Shown piece by piece: positions 6,628-15,273 of a stretch of DNA of 36,049 bases. Location: NCBI GenBank assembly GCA_017521245.1, contig JAFXDI010000043.1:1-36049 (forward strand), written 5' to 3'. Origin of the DNA: Bacteroidales bacterium (GTDB taxonomy: Bacteria > Bacteroidota > Bacteroidia > Bacteroidales > G3-4614). The position numbers and the translations under genes are program-made. Each line of letters begins with the position of its first letter. The first letter of the stretch is position 1. The notes beneath the pieces were generated by a model, which saw nothing but the letters and a program-made list of their open reading frames with translations, was not told the origin of the DNA and did no database searches.

Positions 6628-8304
6628 CTACTTTATTGGTGTAAAATTGGCATATAAATAACGTTTTATACTACGTTTTGGAGTTTTTTCAAACTCAGTA
6701 GGATAAATGTATATTTTTGAGATTGTCTCGTATGGAGCAACTTCGGTATTCAAAGTTTTGCGAATCTCCTCCATAATTGGGTCAAGATCTTGAAGCGTGA
6801 TACCACAAGTCTCAATAGCCTCATAGTCGGGATAAACCAATGCTACAAGTTTACCATCTTTCTCCACTACAAGACTCTCTGAAACAAACTCTTTAATATT
6901 CAATTTTGCCTCAATCTCTTCAGGATATATATTTTGACCACTTGCACCAAGAATCATATTTTTATAACGACCTTTGATAAAGATGTTCTTATCCTTATCA
7001 ATGATACCCATATCGCCAGTATGCAACCATCCCTCTTCATCAATAACCTCAGCAGTTGCTGCTTCGTTTTTATAATATCCCTTCATAACGTTCTCTCCCT
7101 TAACGCATATCTCTCCGGGTATTAGATAGGGATCTTCTGACAAGATTTTAACATCCATAATACCTTCAAGAATTGCTCCTGCCGATGAAGGAATAAATTC
7201 GCTATAATGCTTGTAACTAATCAGTGGCGCACACTCAGTCATTCCATAACCTACTGTAAATGGGAATTTTATCTTATGAAAGAATTTCTCTACCTCAGGG
7301 TTAAGAGGCGCACCACCAATAATAACTTGTTCAAATCTTCCTCCTAAAGCGTCAATCAAACTCTTTCTGATTTTAGCATATATTTGAGTGTTTAATACAG
7401 GTAGATTTACTGCCCACTTCAATGGAGTGCTATTTAGTTTAGGAAGAACTTGTTTACGATAAATCTTTTCGAAAATAAGAGGAACAGTTATAATCAAGTT
7501 AGGTTTAACCTCAGCAAATGCTTTCAACAACACTTTGGGTGAAGGAAGTTTACCTAATAGAGTAACGTGCGATCCTGTTGCGAGTGGTGTAAGAAGGTCA
7601 AATGCACAACCATAAGCGTGAGCAAGTGGCAAGAACGACAATGCCTTACTACCTTTATAGTGCAAACGTGTTTTTATTCCGTAGCATACGTTACCTGCAA
7701 GGTTGTTACCTGTTAGCATAACACCTTTACTATAACCTGTTGTTCCCGAAGTATAGTTTATCTCAACAATTTTATCATTCTCAAGTTCTGCATAGCATAG
7801 ATCCTCTTTTTTGAAACCTTTGGGATGCTCTTTTTTAAATAAGGCATCCATATTGGCAAGTATTCCGCTTACGGTTTCGCCATCGCGTTGGTCAATGCAA
7901 CTGAAATCGTTTAACGAAATAACTGCTCTCAAAGTTGGGATATGCTCAACCTCAACATTTTCCCAAATATGCTCACTTAAGAATAGTAATGAAGATTCAG
8001 AGTGGTTTACTATATATGATATATCGTTTCCGTTAAAGTCTTGAAGAATGGGAACAGCAATAGCACCATACATCATTGCTCCCATATAGGTAATAACCCA
8101 ATTGACATTGTTACGACCAACAATAGCAATTTTATCTCCTCTTCTGATTTTACATTGACGGAATAGGATATGAAGACGCTCTATTTGTTCTGCAACCTCT
8201 CTATAAGTAAGGTTCTTTGTAGTGTTATAATCCGAAAGGGCCAATAAGTCCCAGTTCTCTTTAAAACTCTCTTCATAAAGTTTGATAAAATTCTTCTCTA
8301 TCAT
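6628..8304 (-). CDS. Long-chain acyl-CoA synthetase (AMP-binding enzyme)
   Basis: 558 residues of the ANL superfamily, activating a fatty acid to acyl-adenylate and then acyl-CoA. The P-loop INYTSGTTGYSKG is at ~183-194. GYGMTECAPLISY holds the A5 Thr-Glu, and HTGDMGIIDKDKNIFIKGRYKNMI holds the A7/A8 Asp and the hinge. The C-terminal lid ends with KTPKRSIKRYLY, with the conserved lysine (TPKRSIKR). Length and motifs fit FadD-like long-chain enzymes; the fatty acid chain length is not readable. The gene is preceded by its own TAnnTTTG promoter and is divergent from mnmG. Another carboxylic acid substrate is possible. Confidence 0.88.
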   Translation of the reverse strand: MIEKNFIKLYEESFKENWDLLALSDYNTTKNLTYREVAEQIERLHILFRQCKIRRGDKIAIVGRNNVNWVITYMGAMMYGAIAVPILQDFNGNDISYIVNHSESSLLFLSEHIWENVEVEHIPTLRAVISLNDFSCIDQRDGETVSGILANMDALFKKEHPKGFKKEDLCYAELENDKIVEINYTSGTTGYSKGVMLTGNNLAGNVCYGIKTRLHYKGSKALSFLPLAHAYGCAFDLLTPLATGSHVTLLGKLPSPKVLLKAFAEVKPNLIITVPLIFEKIYRKQVLPKLNSTPLKWAVNLPVLNTQIYAKIRKSLIDALGGRFEQVIIGGAPLNPEVEKFFHKIKFPFTVGYGMTECAPLISYKHYSEFIPSSAGAILEGIMDVKILSEDPYLIPGEICVKGENVMKGYYKNEAATAEVIDEEGWLHTGDMGIIDKDKNIFIKGRYKNMILGASGQNIYPEEIEAKLNIKEFVSESLVVEKDGKLVALVYPDYEAIETCGITLQDLDPIMEEIRKTLNTEVAPYETISKIYIYPTEFEKTPKRSIKRYLYANFTPIK

Positions 8305-8402
8305 ATATATATATGTTTTTAGTTAAATCACACCTAACTATCTTAAAACTCCTATTTTATATAAAATTTGTTTTAAAATGAGATAATAACTTAAAATCCG
8401 AA

Positions 8403-8410
8403 CAAATATA
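8403..8410 (-). promoter_or_regulatory. -7 box ahead of the acyl-CoA synthetase gene
   Basis: Minus strand reads TATATTTG (TAnnTTTG), about 100 bases upstream of the start codon at 8304. The remaining part of the 273-base divergent spacer is plain AT-rich DNA. Confidence 0.5.
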
Positions 8411-8521
8411 CAATAATTTATGAAATAATAAAATTTATTAAATAGGAATAGGTGAGAATATATTTAATAATATATGGTATGTTTTTAAATAGATATTTAA
8501 TAATAGAGCATACTTACACCT

Positions 8522-8549
8522 TTTGACTGAAAGTTTTTTTGTAACTTCG
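8522..8549 (+). promoter_or_regulatory. mnmG promoter
   Basis: TTTG at 8522-8525 and TAACTTCG at 8542-8549 (seven of eight positions of TAnnTTTG) with a 16-base spacer match the Bacteroidetes -33/-7 arrangement. The start codon follows ~28 bases downstream of the -7 box. Confidence 0.55.
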
Positions 8550-8577
8550 CAACAAGTTTCGAAACTGATTTAATATT

Positions 8578-10452
8578 ATGGAATTTTCATACGATGTTAT
8601 TGTGGTCGGTGCAGGGCACGCAGGTTGCGAGGCCGCCTCTGCCGCGGCTAACCTTGGATCTAAAACTTTGCTTATTACAATGGACCTTAACAAGATTGCA
8701 CAGATGAGTTGTAATCCTGCTATTGGTGGTATTGCTAAAGGACAAATAGTGAGAGAGATTGATGCTCTTGGTGGATACACTGGTATTGTTACCGACCGCA
8801 CCGCCATCCAGTTTCGTATGCTTAACCGCTCAAAGGGTGCTGCTATGTGGAGCCCCAGAGCACAAAGCGATAGGGCTAAATTTATTCAGGAGTGGCGTGG
8901 AATTATAGAGAATACCCCAAACCTATATTTATGGCAAGACTCTGTAAATGAACTGATTATCAAGAATAAGGCAGTTACTGGTGTTAAAACTCAATTGGGC
9001 GTTGAGTTCTTTGCTAAGACGGTTGTTATTACATCGGGAACTTTCTTGAATGGATTGATGCACATTGGCAGAACTCAGTTTGTTGGAGGTAGAATTTCGG
9101 AACCTGCATCGTATGGTATTTCGGAGCAGTTGGCTGCCGAAGGTATTACTGTTGGCAGAATGAAGACTGGGACTCCTGTAAGAATTGATGCCAGAAGTAT
9201 CGACTTTTCGCAATGTATTGAACAGGGTGGCGAGGATGATTTCCATAAGTTCTCATACCTCGATTTTAAGCCTCGACAACTTAAACAGGTTAGTTGCTGG
9301 AGCGTTTATACAAGCCCACGCGTTCATGAGATTCTTCTTGAAGGTCTCCCCGACTCGCCTCTTTACAACGGACAGATTCAGAGTATCGGTCCTCGATATT
9401 GCCCAAGTATTGAAACTAAACTTCACACCTTCCCTGACAAGATGGAGCATCAACTCTTTCTTGAGCCCGAAGGTGAGAATACAAACGAATATTATCTAAA
9501 TGGTTTCTCTTCATCATTGCCAATTGATATTCAGATCAGGGCTTTGCAAGAGATTCCTGCTCTACGCAATGTACACATATACCGCCCCGGTTATGCAATA
9601 GAGTATGACTATTTTGAGCCTACTCAACTTAATCACACTCTCGAGAGTAAGGTTATTAAAAACCTTTATCTTGCAGGACAAGTTAATGGAACTACCGGTT
9701 ACGAGGAGGCTGCAGGTCAAGGATTGGTTGCTGGTGTTAATGCTCACATTCGTTGCCATGGCGGAGAGGATTTTGTGCTTCGCAGAGATGAGGCATATAT
9801 TGGCGTTCTTATTGATGATCTTGTTACCAAAGGAGTGGATGAACCTTATCGTATGTTCACCTCTCGTGCTGAGTATCGAATCTTATTACGTCAAGATGAT
9901 GCTGATATGCGTCTAACCGAAAAGGCATATAATATAGGATTAGCAACCAAAGAGCGTTACGATTTACTACAAAGCAAGAAAGAGGAGCTAAACAGAATTA
10001 TTGATTTCTGCCGTAACTTCTCAGTTAAAACCGCATACGTTAACGAGGCATTAGAGAAGAAAGGTACTTCGCCTTTGAAACAAGGCGTGAAACTTGCCGA
10101 CCTTATGCTTCGCCCTCAACTTAACATTTATGATCTTATTGAAATTGTAACTCCATTCAAACGCGAGGTTGATAAGATAAAGAATCGCAAAGAGGAGATT
10201 CTTGAGGCAGCAGAGATACTTCTAAAATATGAGGGATATATTGAACGAGAGAAATTGATTGCCGACAAAATTACTCGACTTGAGAATATAAAGATTAAAG
10301 GCAAATTCAATTATAGTGAGATAACTCAACTCACTATTGAGGCACGTCAGAAACTTACAAAGATAGATCCTGAAACAATTGCTCAGGCAGGGCGTATTCC
10401 TGGAATATCTCCAAATGATATAAATATACTACTAATGCTTTTGGGCAGGTAG
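8578..10452 (+). CDS. mnmG: tRNA uridine-34 carboxymethylaminomethyl-modifying enzyme MnmG
   Basis: 624 residues, the normal MnmG (GidA) length. With MnmE it makes cmnm5U at the wobble position of certain tRNAs, using FAD and methylene-tetrahydrofolate. The N-terminal FAD-binding Rossmann motif is VVGAGHAGCEAASAAANLG (residues 9-27). The family blocks MSCNPAIGGIAKGQIVREIDALGG, PRAQSDRAKFIQEWR, GTFLNGLMHIG, FLEPEGENTNEYYLNGFSSSLP and AGQVNGTTGYEEAAGQGL are all visible (given here as separate short family blocks). The C-terminal helical region that contacts MnmE ends with GRIPGISPNDINILLM. It is transcribed alone or with uvrC; a parS site lies between the two. Confidence 0.97.
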   Translation: MEFSYDVIVVGAGHAGCEAASAAANLGSKTLLITMDLNKIAQMSCNPAIGGIAKGQIVREIDALGGYTGIVTDRTAIQFRMLNRSKGAAMWSPRAQSDRAKFIQEWRGIIENTPNLYLWQDSVNELIIKNKAVTGVKTQLGVEFFAKTVVITSGTFLNGLMHIGRTQFVGGRISEPASYGISEQLAAEGITVGRMKTGTPVRIDARSIDFSQCIEQGGEDDFHKFSYLDFKPRQLKQVSCWSVYTSPRVHEILLEGLPDSPLYNGQIQSIGPRYCPSIETKLHTFPDKMEHQLFLEPEGENTNEYYLNGFSSSLPIDIQIRALQEIPALRNVHIYRPGYAIEYDYFEPTQLNHTLESKVIKNLYLAGQVNGTTGYEEAAGQGLVAGVNAHIRCHGGEDFVLRRDEAYIGVLIDDLVTKGVDEPYRMFTSRAEYRILLRQDDADMRLTEKAYNIGLATKERYDLLQSKKEELNRIIDFCRNFSVKTAYVNEALEKKGTSPLKQGVKLADLMLRPQLNIYDLIEIVTPFKREVDKIKNRKEEILEAAEILLKYEGYIEREKLIADKITRLENIKIKGKFNYSEITQLTIEARQKLTKIDPETIAQAGRIPGISPNDINILLMLLGR

Positions 10453-10454
10453 TA

Positions 10455-10552
10455 GGTAGTTGTTAGTTCTTGCTTGTCAGTTTCGCCACCCTTACGGGTA
10501 GTTGCTGGTTAGTTCTCCCCAACCCTCTTCAGGAGGAAGTATTATTGCCAAA
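10455..10552. repeat. Degenerate intergenic repeat (GTTGTTAG type)
   Basis: The spacer after mnmG begins with TAGTTGTTAGTT and contains a short hairpin (ACCC-TTAC-GGGT) and further TTAGTT motifs. It resembles the spacer after polA (18062-18120), which repeats GTTGTTAG several times. Both look like decayed copies of an intergenic repeat. Confidence 0.4.
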
Positions 10553-10561
10553 TAAATTAAT

Positions 10562-10577
10562 TGTTCCACGTGAAACA
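10562..10577. promoter_or_regulatory. parS centromere site
   Basis: TGTTCCACGTGAAACA is identical to the consensus ParB-binding parS palindrome known from Bacillus subtilis and widely conserved. It lies in the mnmG-uvrC spacer, 12 bases before the uvrC start. ParB would load here and spread, helping SMC recruitment and chromosome segregation. It is the only exact copy I noticed in the window. Confidence 0.9.
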
Positions 10578-10588
10578 ATCTAATATAT

Positions 10589-12391
10589 ATGAATACTGAA
10601 ACTCTAAATAAAATAAAGAATATTATCTCTGTTATGCCTGAGAAACCGGGAGTTTATCAGTATTTTAACAAAGATGGCACTATTATTTATGTAGGTAAAG
10701 CAAAAAACCTAAAAAGAAGAGTATCTTCATATTTCAATAAAAATAATCAAGGCGTCAAAACCTCAATGTTAGTAAAACATATTGAGGACCTAAAATATTT
10801 TATTGTAGAGACCGAAGAGGATGCCCTGCATCTTGAGAACTCAATGATAAAGGAGTACCAACCTAAATATAACATACTCCTTAAGGATGACAAGACATAT
10901 CCATGGATTGTTGTAAAAAAAGAGCCTTTCCCACGTATATTCTTAACACGCACAGTTATCAAAGATGGGTCAAAGTATTATGGCCCATATAGTAACGTAA
11001 ATATGGCAAAGGTTATTTTGTCACTAATTAAAAGATTGTATCCGATAAGAACTTGCAACTATCTGCTAACTGATGATAAGGTAAAGAGCGGTAAGTATTC
11101 AAAATGTTTGGAGTATCATATTAAAAACTGCAATGCCCCCTGCGTTGGGCTTGAAAACAGAGAGAAATATGACGAATATATAAAACAGGCTCGACAAATC
11201 CTTAATGGCGAGACAACAGAGTTATCGAGAATTTTAATGGAGGAGATGCAGCAGTTAGCATCTGAGTTAAAGTTTGAGGAGGCACAAAAGGTAAAAGAGA
11301 AGTATCAACTTCTCGAAAACTACCGCTCAAAGTCTGTTATTGTAAACTCAAGTGTACATAATGTCGATGTGTTCGGATATGAAGATTACGAAGGTATCGT
11401 ATATATAAACTATATGAATATTCGTGAGGGTGCTATAGTACAGAGTATGACAATATCATACAAAAAACGTCTTGATGAAGATAAAGAGGATATATTAGCA
11501 CTGGGCGTAACAGAATTACGCGAAAGATTCGCAAGTGACGCTCGCGAAGTTATCGTACCTTTTGAATTTGGCATTGATACAAATAAGTATACCATAACAG
11601 TTCCGCAACGCGGAGACAAACGCCATTTATTACAAATATCTACAAAAAATGCGATTCAGTACAGAATTGACATAACAAAACAATCGGAAAAACTAAACCC
11701 CGAGCAACGAACAACAAGAATACTTACACAGTTAGCAAAAGATTTTCACTTGCAAGAACTGCCTCGTCATATGGAGTGTTTTGACAACTCAAACACACAA
11801 GGGACAAATGCAGTATCGGCATGCGTAGTATTCAAAAATGCGAAACCTGCGAAAAAAGAGTATCGCCATTTCAACGTAAAAACAGTAGTTGGAGCTAACG
11901 ACTACGCAACAATGCAGGAGGTAATACACCGCCGATATAAACGTTTATTAGATGAAGGAGCTGATCTGCCTCAGTTAATAGTAGTGGATGGAGGTAAAGG
12001 GCAATTAAGTGTAGCTGTTGAAACACTAAAAGAGTTAGGGTTATACGGAAGGATAGCAATAATAGGCATTGCTGAAAAGTTAGAAGAGATATACTTCCCT
12101 AACGATTCAGTACCCCTCTATATTGACAAAAACTCCGAATCTCTTAAAATTATCCAGCACATGCGCGATGAGGCTCACCGTTTTGGTATTACCCACCACC
12201 GCAAAAAAAGGAGCAAAGCACAAATTGTTTCAGAACTTGACAATATAAAAGGTATAGGAGCAAAGACTAAAGAGTTGCTAATCAAGACGTTTAAAAGCGT
12301 TAAACGAATTAAAGAAGCTGATTATCAAGAGATTGTAAATGTAATTGGGAAATCAAAAGCTGATATACTAAAAAAAGGATTAGATAATTAG
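10589..12391 (+). CDS. uvrC: Excinuclease ABC subunit C
   Basis: 600 residues, normal UvrC length. It makes the two incisions around DNA lesions in nucleotide excision repair, recruited by UvrB. The GIY-YIG nuclease lies at ~13-100 (PGVYQYFNKDGTIIYVGKAKNLKRRV). A UvrB-binding UVR segment is at ~205-240 (LASELKFEEAQKVKEKYQLLE). The RNase H-like C-terminal nuclease shows HMECFDNSNTQGTNAV (catalytic Asp), LIVVDGGKGQLSVA and HRFGITHHRKKRSKA. The tail carries helix-hairpin-helix repeats (LDNIKGIGAKTKELLIKTF). The ATG at 10589 follows the parS site directly, so ParB binding could affect its transcription. Confidence 0.97.
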   Translation: MNTETLNKIKNIISVMPEKPGVYQYFNKDGTIIYVGKAKNLKRRVSSYFNKNNQGVKTSMLVKHIEDLKYFIVETEEDALHLENSMIKEYQPKYNILLKDDKTYPWIVVKKEPFPRIFLTRTVIKDGSKYYGPYSNVNMAKVILSLIKRLYPIRTCNYLLTDDKVKSGKYSKCLEYHIKNCNAPCVGLENREKYDEYIKQARQILNGETTELSRILMEEMQQLASELKFEEAQKVKEKYQLLENYRSKSVIVNSSVHNVDVFGYEDYEGIVYINYMNIREGAIVQSMTISYKKRLDEDKEDILALGVTELRERFASDAREVIVPFEFGIDTNKYTITVPQRGDKRHLLQISTKNAIQYRIDITKQSEKLNPEQRTTRILTQLAKDFHLQELPRHMECFDNSNTQGTNAVSACVVFKNAKPAKKEYRHFNVKTVVGANDYATMQEVIHRRYKRLLDEGADLPQLIVVDGGKGQLSVAVETLKELGLYGRIAIIGIAEKLEEIYFPNDSVPLYIDKNSESLKIIQHMRDEAHRFGITHHRKKRSKAQIVSELDNIKGIGAKTKELLIKTFKSVKRIKEADYQEIVNVIGKSKADILKKGLDN

Positions 12392-12430
12392 ATATTTACA
12401 AAAACTGCATAGAATCTAAGAAAATATAGT

Positions 12431-12438
12431 TAATTTCG
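12431..12438 (+). promoter_or_regulatory. Possible -7 box for the dtd operon
   Basis: TAATTTCG matches TAnnTTTG in seven of eight positions and sits 29 bases before the dtd start, in the 75-base spacer after uvrC. There is no visible terminator between uvrC and dtd, so read-through is also likely. Confidence 0.4.
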
Positions 12439-12466
12439 CACAGCAAAAACAAATAATTTCTAAGGA

Positions 12467-12919
12467 ATGAGAATTGTAATACAGAGAGTAAATAGAGCAT
12501 CGGTAACTATTAACAATACAGTAAAATCAGCAATTGAGAAAGGGTTGCTCATACTTCTTGGTATTGAAGAGGCTGACACCGAAGAGGATTTGAAATGGCT
12601 AACAGCAAAGGCTGTAAACCTACGCATATTTGATGATGAAAAAGGAGTAATGAACCTGTCTGTAAAAGATATTGACGGAGAGGTGCTAGTTGTTAGTCAA
12701 TTTACTCTATATGCCTCAACAAAAAAAGGGAATAGGCCTTCATATATAAGAGCAGCAGGACACGCAACCGCTATTCCTATGTATGAGAAGTTCTGCAAGG
12801 AGATAGAAGAATTAATCGGTAAAGAGGTTAAACAGGGGGAGTTTGGAGCAGATATGTTAGTCTCGCTCGATAATAGCGGACCCGTAACAATAGTAATAGA
12901 CTCTAAAAACAGAGAATAG
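12467..12919 (+). CDS. dtd: D-aminoacyl-tRNA deacylase
   Basis: 150 residues, the standard DTD length. It hydrolyses D-amino acids from mischarged tRNAs (and glycine from tRNA-Ala). The start MRIVIQRVNRASVTI is the usual N-terminus, SQFTLYASTKKGNRPSY contains the SQFTL active-site segment with its conserved Thr, and the NSGPVTIVID block near the C-terminus carries the Gly-cisPro chiral proofreading motif (GP). TAAGGA lies just before the ATG. The next gene begins at the base after this stop codon, so dtd, the MazG-like gene and deoC form an operon. Confidence 0.95.
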   Translation: MRIVIQRVNRASVTINNTVKSAIEKGLLILLGIEEADTEEDLKWLTAKAVNLRIFDDEKGVMNLSVKDIDGEVLVVSQFTLYASTKKGNRPSYIRAAGHATAIPMYEKFCKEIEELIGKEVKQGEFGADMLVSLDNSGPVTIVIDSKNRE

Positions 12920-13243
12920 ATGACAATAGACGAGGCTCAAAAAAAAGTAGATCAGTGGATTAGAAAGTACGGCAAACGTTACTTTAACGAACTCACAAAT
13001 ATGGCTATCCTTACCGAAGAGGTTGGCGAAGTTGCCAGAATAATTGCTCGAAGATACGGAGAGCAATCGTTTAAAGAGAGCGATAAGAACGTTGACCTTT
13101 CAGATGAACTTGCCGATGTTTTATGGGTTCTATTGTGTATTGCAAACCAAACAGGAGTAAATCTTACAGATGCACTAAAGAAGAATATTGAGAAGAAAAC
13201 AGAGAGAGATAAAACAAGACATATAAACAATCCTAAATTATAA
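12920..13243 (+). CDS. MazG-like nucleotide pyrophosphohydrolase
   Basis: 107 residues, all-alpha NTP pyrophosphatase fold of the single-domain MazG type, hydrolysing (d)NTPs to NMP and pyrophosphate, possibly non-canonical ones. Metal-binding residues are in LTEEVGEVARIIARRYG (EExxE pattern, about residues 34-39) and in DLSDELADVLWVLLCIA (ExxD pattern, near 73-80). The preferred substrate is unknown. It abuts dtd without a gap and deoC follows after 5 bases; clustering with a deacylase of faulty tRNAs and a deoxynucleoside catabolic enzyme fits a clean-up role, by inference. Confidence 0.85.
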   Translation: MTIDEAQKKVDQWIRKYGKRYFNELTNMAILTEEVGEVARIIARRYGEQSFKESDKNVDLSDELADVLWVLLCIANQTGVNLTDALKKNIEKKTERDKTRHINNPKL

Positions 13244-13248
13244 TTAAG

Positions 13249-14133
13249 ATGGATAGATACAACGAGGCAATCGAGAAATATGAGAAGAATCTAAACGACG
13301 AGATCGTAAAAAATGAGGTTGAAAACATTCTAAAAAATCACTTATCAGAGAACTGTAATAAAGCAGTATATAAAGAGATTTTATCTTGCTTAGATATAAC
13401 CACTTTGAACGTAACAGATAATTACGAAACAGTGGTAAAGCTGGTTGATTTCGTAAACAAGATTGATGAAAATTACCATGATATAGATAATGTTGCAGCA
13501 ATATGTGTATATCCAAACTTCGTAACAGCAGTCAGAGGCACATTAGAGGTATCAAATGTTAACGTAGCATCAGTAAGTGGAGGTTTCCCTTCATCGCAAA
13601 CATACGCCGAGATTAAAGCAATAGAGGCAGGACTTGCTATAAAAGACGGAGCAGATGAGTTAGATATAGTTATGAACGTTGGAAACTTTATGATAGGCAA
13701 CTATGAAGATATGTGCGACGAGATTAACGAAATAAAAGAGATTTGCGGAGATAGAACATTAAAAGTAATTATTGAAACTGGAGCATTAGAGAGTTGTAAT
13801 AATATTAGAAAAGCATCGATACTTTCGATATATGCAGGTGCCGATTTCATCAAAACCTCAACCGGCAAAATATCTGTTGGTGCAACTCCTGAAGCATTCT
13901 ATGTAATGTGTAATGCTATTAAAGACTATTACGCTGAGACCGGAACAAAGATTGGTATTAAGGCAGCAGGAGGCATAAAAACACCAGTAGATGCAGCAAA
14001 ATACTATACAATAGTTAAAGAGGTATTAGGCGAGGAGTGGTTAAATAAAGATCTATTCCGTATAGGTGCGGCAGGATTAGCAAATAACCTAATATCAGCA
14101 ATATACAAGAAAGACAATACTTTAATAAATTAA
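13249..14133 (+). CDS. deoC: Deoxyribose-phosphate aldolase
   Basis: 294-residue class I aldolase cleaving 2-deoxyribose 5-phosphate to glyceraldehyde 3-phosphate and acetaldehyde. It is longer than the ~220-residue DeoC type because of an N-terminal extension of ~60 residues, as in the longer DeoC lineage. Barrel motifs are visible: CVYPNFV, SVSGGFPSSQ, ADELDIVMNVG, KVIIETGAL, then the Schiff-base lysine in ADFIKTSTGK (about residue 205) and the proton-relay lysine in GIKAAGGIK. It is the last gene of the dtd operon and is followed by a strong terminator. Confidence 0.93.
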   Translation: MDRYNEAIEKYEKNLNDEIVKNEVENILKNHLSENCNKAVYKEILSCLDITTLNVTDNYETVVKLVDFVNKIDENYHDIDNVAAICVYPNFVTAVRGTLEVSNVNVASVSGGFPSSQTYAEIKAIEAGLAIKDGADELDIVMNVGNFMIGNYEDMCDEINEIKEICGDRTLKVIIETGALESCNNIRKASILSIYAGADFIKTSTGKISVGATPEAFYVMCNAIKDYYAETGTKIGIKAAGGIKTPVDAAKYYTIVKEVLGEEWLNKDLFRIGAAGLANNLISAIYKKDNTLIN

Positions 14134-14146
14134 ATAGATTAAACGT

Positions 14147-14192
14147 ATAAACAGAAAGGGGTGAGAATCAGATCTCACCCCTTTCTGTTTAT
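14147..14192. terminator. Bidirectional terminator between deoC and the polyprenyl synthetase gene
   Basis: A perfect inverted repeat with 20-base arms (14147-14166 and 14173-14192; core AAAGGGGTGAGA/TCTCACCCCTTT) around a six-base loop. It sits between the two convergent stop codons, so it can end transcripts from both sides. Confidence 0.92.
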
Positions 14193-14207
14193 AATAAGAA
14201 TATAAGT

Positions 14208-15182
14208 TTAATAATTACGAGCAATAATATAGTCAAGCAACTCTATCAAAACATCTTTAATTTTAGAATCAGGGAAGATTGAAAGAGCATCTTCAGCCTC
14301 AGATTTGAGTTTAAGCATCATATTCTCCGCATACTCAATACCGCCTTTCTCTTTTGCATACTCAATTAAAAGAGATATCTCCTCATCAGTCAGATTTCCT
14401 CTCATAAGCAAATCACACATTTGAGAATTACGTTCGTCAGAATTAGACTGAACAGCAAATAATAGCGGTAACGATACCTTACCCTCTTTTAGGTCAGAAC
14501 CTGTGGGTTTTCCAACAGAATCATCAGTGAAATAATCGAAAATATCGTCCTTAATCTGGAAACACAATCCCAACTTATTGCCATACTCCTCAATTGCATT
14601 TAACTGTTCTTCAGTTGCACCATTAGAGTAACCTCCCATTAACATACAAGAGGAGAAAAGAGACGCAGTTTTTTGTTTAATTACATTAAAATATCGTTCC
14701 TCATCAAGAATATGTTCATCGGCAGTCTCAATCTGGTTAATCTCACCAGTAGCAAGTTCTTTTCCAAGTGCCGCAATAAGAGAAATAGTATTTAAATTAT
14801 TAGATTTAATGGCAGATTGAAGGGCAGTAGATACAAAAAAGTCTCCAACTAAAACTGCTACTCTATTATCCCAAATATTATTGACTGTTTTTCTACCTCT
14901 TCTAAGCGGGGAACTATCAACAACATCATCATGAATTAGAGAGGCATTATGTAGTAATTCAATAGCCACAGCAGCACTGATAGTGGCATCGTTAATCTCA
15001 CCAAATAAGCGAGAACTTAGTATAACCAATATCGGTCTAATTTGCTTACCTTTTGCCTGAAGATAGTAGTCAATTACCCCCTTTAGCAAAGCGTTATCGG
15101 TTGATAATGAGTTGCGGAGCGTCACATTAAAGTTCTCCAAATCAACACCAATAACATCTTTGAGCGACTCTTTTATATCCAT
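14208..15182 (-). CDS. Long-chain polyprenyl diphosphate synthase
   Basis: 324 residues from the ATG at 15182-15180. A longer frame from 15233 would overlap its own promoter box and is rejected. Trans-prenyltransferase fold with the first aspartate-rich motif LIHDDVVD (DDVVD 85-89) and RRGRKTVN after it, and the second motif KDDIFDYFTDD (212-216) followed by KPTGSDLKEGK. GKQIRP near residue 45 binds isopentenyl diphosphate. The fifth residue before the first motif is alanine, not an aromatic, which in this family goes with long products, so a chain for menaquinone is the likeliest product; exact length is not readable. Divergent from polA. Confidence 0.9.
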   Translation of the reverse strand: MDIKESLKDVIGVDLENFNVTLRNSLSTDNALLKGVIDYYLQAKGKQIRPILVILSSRLFGEINDATISAAVAIELLHNASLIHDDVVDSSPLRRGRKTVNNIWDNRVAVLVGDFFVSTALQSAIKSNNLNTISLIAALGKELATGEINQIETADEHILDEERYFNVIKQKTASLFSSCMLMGGYSNGATEEQLNAIEEYGNKLGLCFQIKDDIFDYFTDDSVGKPTGSDLKEGKVSLPLLFAVQSNSDERNSQMCDLLMRGNLTDEEISLLIEYAKEKGGIEYAENMMLKLKSEAEDALSIFPDSKIKDVLIELLDYIIARNY

Positions 15183-15200
15183 TGCTTTAATATATGAGTA

Positions 15201-15208
15201 CAAAAATA
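15201..15208 (-). promoter_or_regulatory. -7 box of the polyprenyl synthase promoter
   Basis: Minus strand reads TATTTTTG (TAnnTTTG). The predicted transcript would begin around 15193, only about ten bases ahead of the ATG at 15182, which supports that start. Confidence 0.5.
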
Positions 15209-15232
15209 GTAATAAAAGAGTAGAAAATCGCA

Positions 15233-15240
15233 TACTTTTG
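15233..15240 (+). promoter_or_regulatory. -7 box of the polA promoter
   Basis: TACTTTTG fully matches TAnnTTTG, 33 bases before the polA ATG; a GGAGAAG ribosome binding site follows at 15264-15270, stronger than most in this window. Confidence 0.6.
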
Positions 15241-15273
15241 ATTAAATTTACACATTAATTATCGGAGAAGTAT

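Noticed and set aside
8929..10310. Several open frames antisense to mnmG
   Set aside because: They lie within the mnmG coding sequence and have no recognisable family features.
15183..15233. Longer start of the polyprenyl synthase
   Set aside because: The extension overlaps both divergent promoter boxes; the ATG at 15182 fits the family N-terminus.
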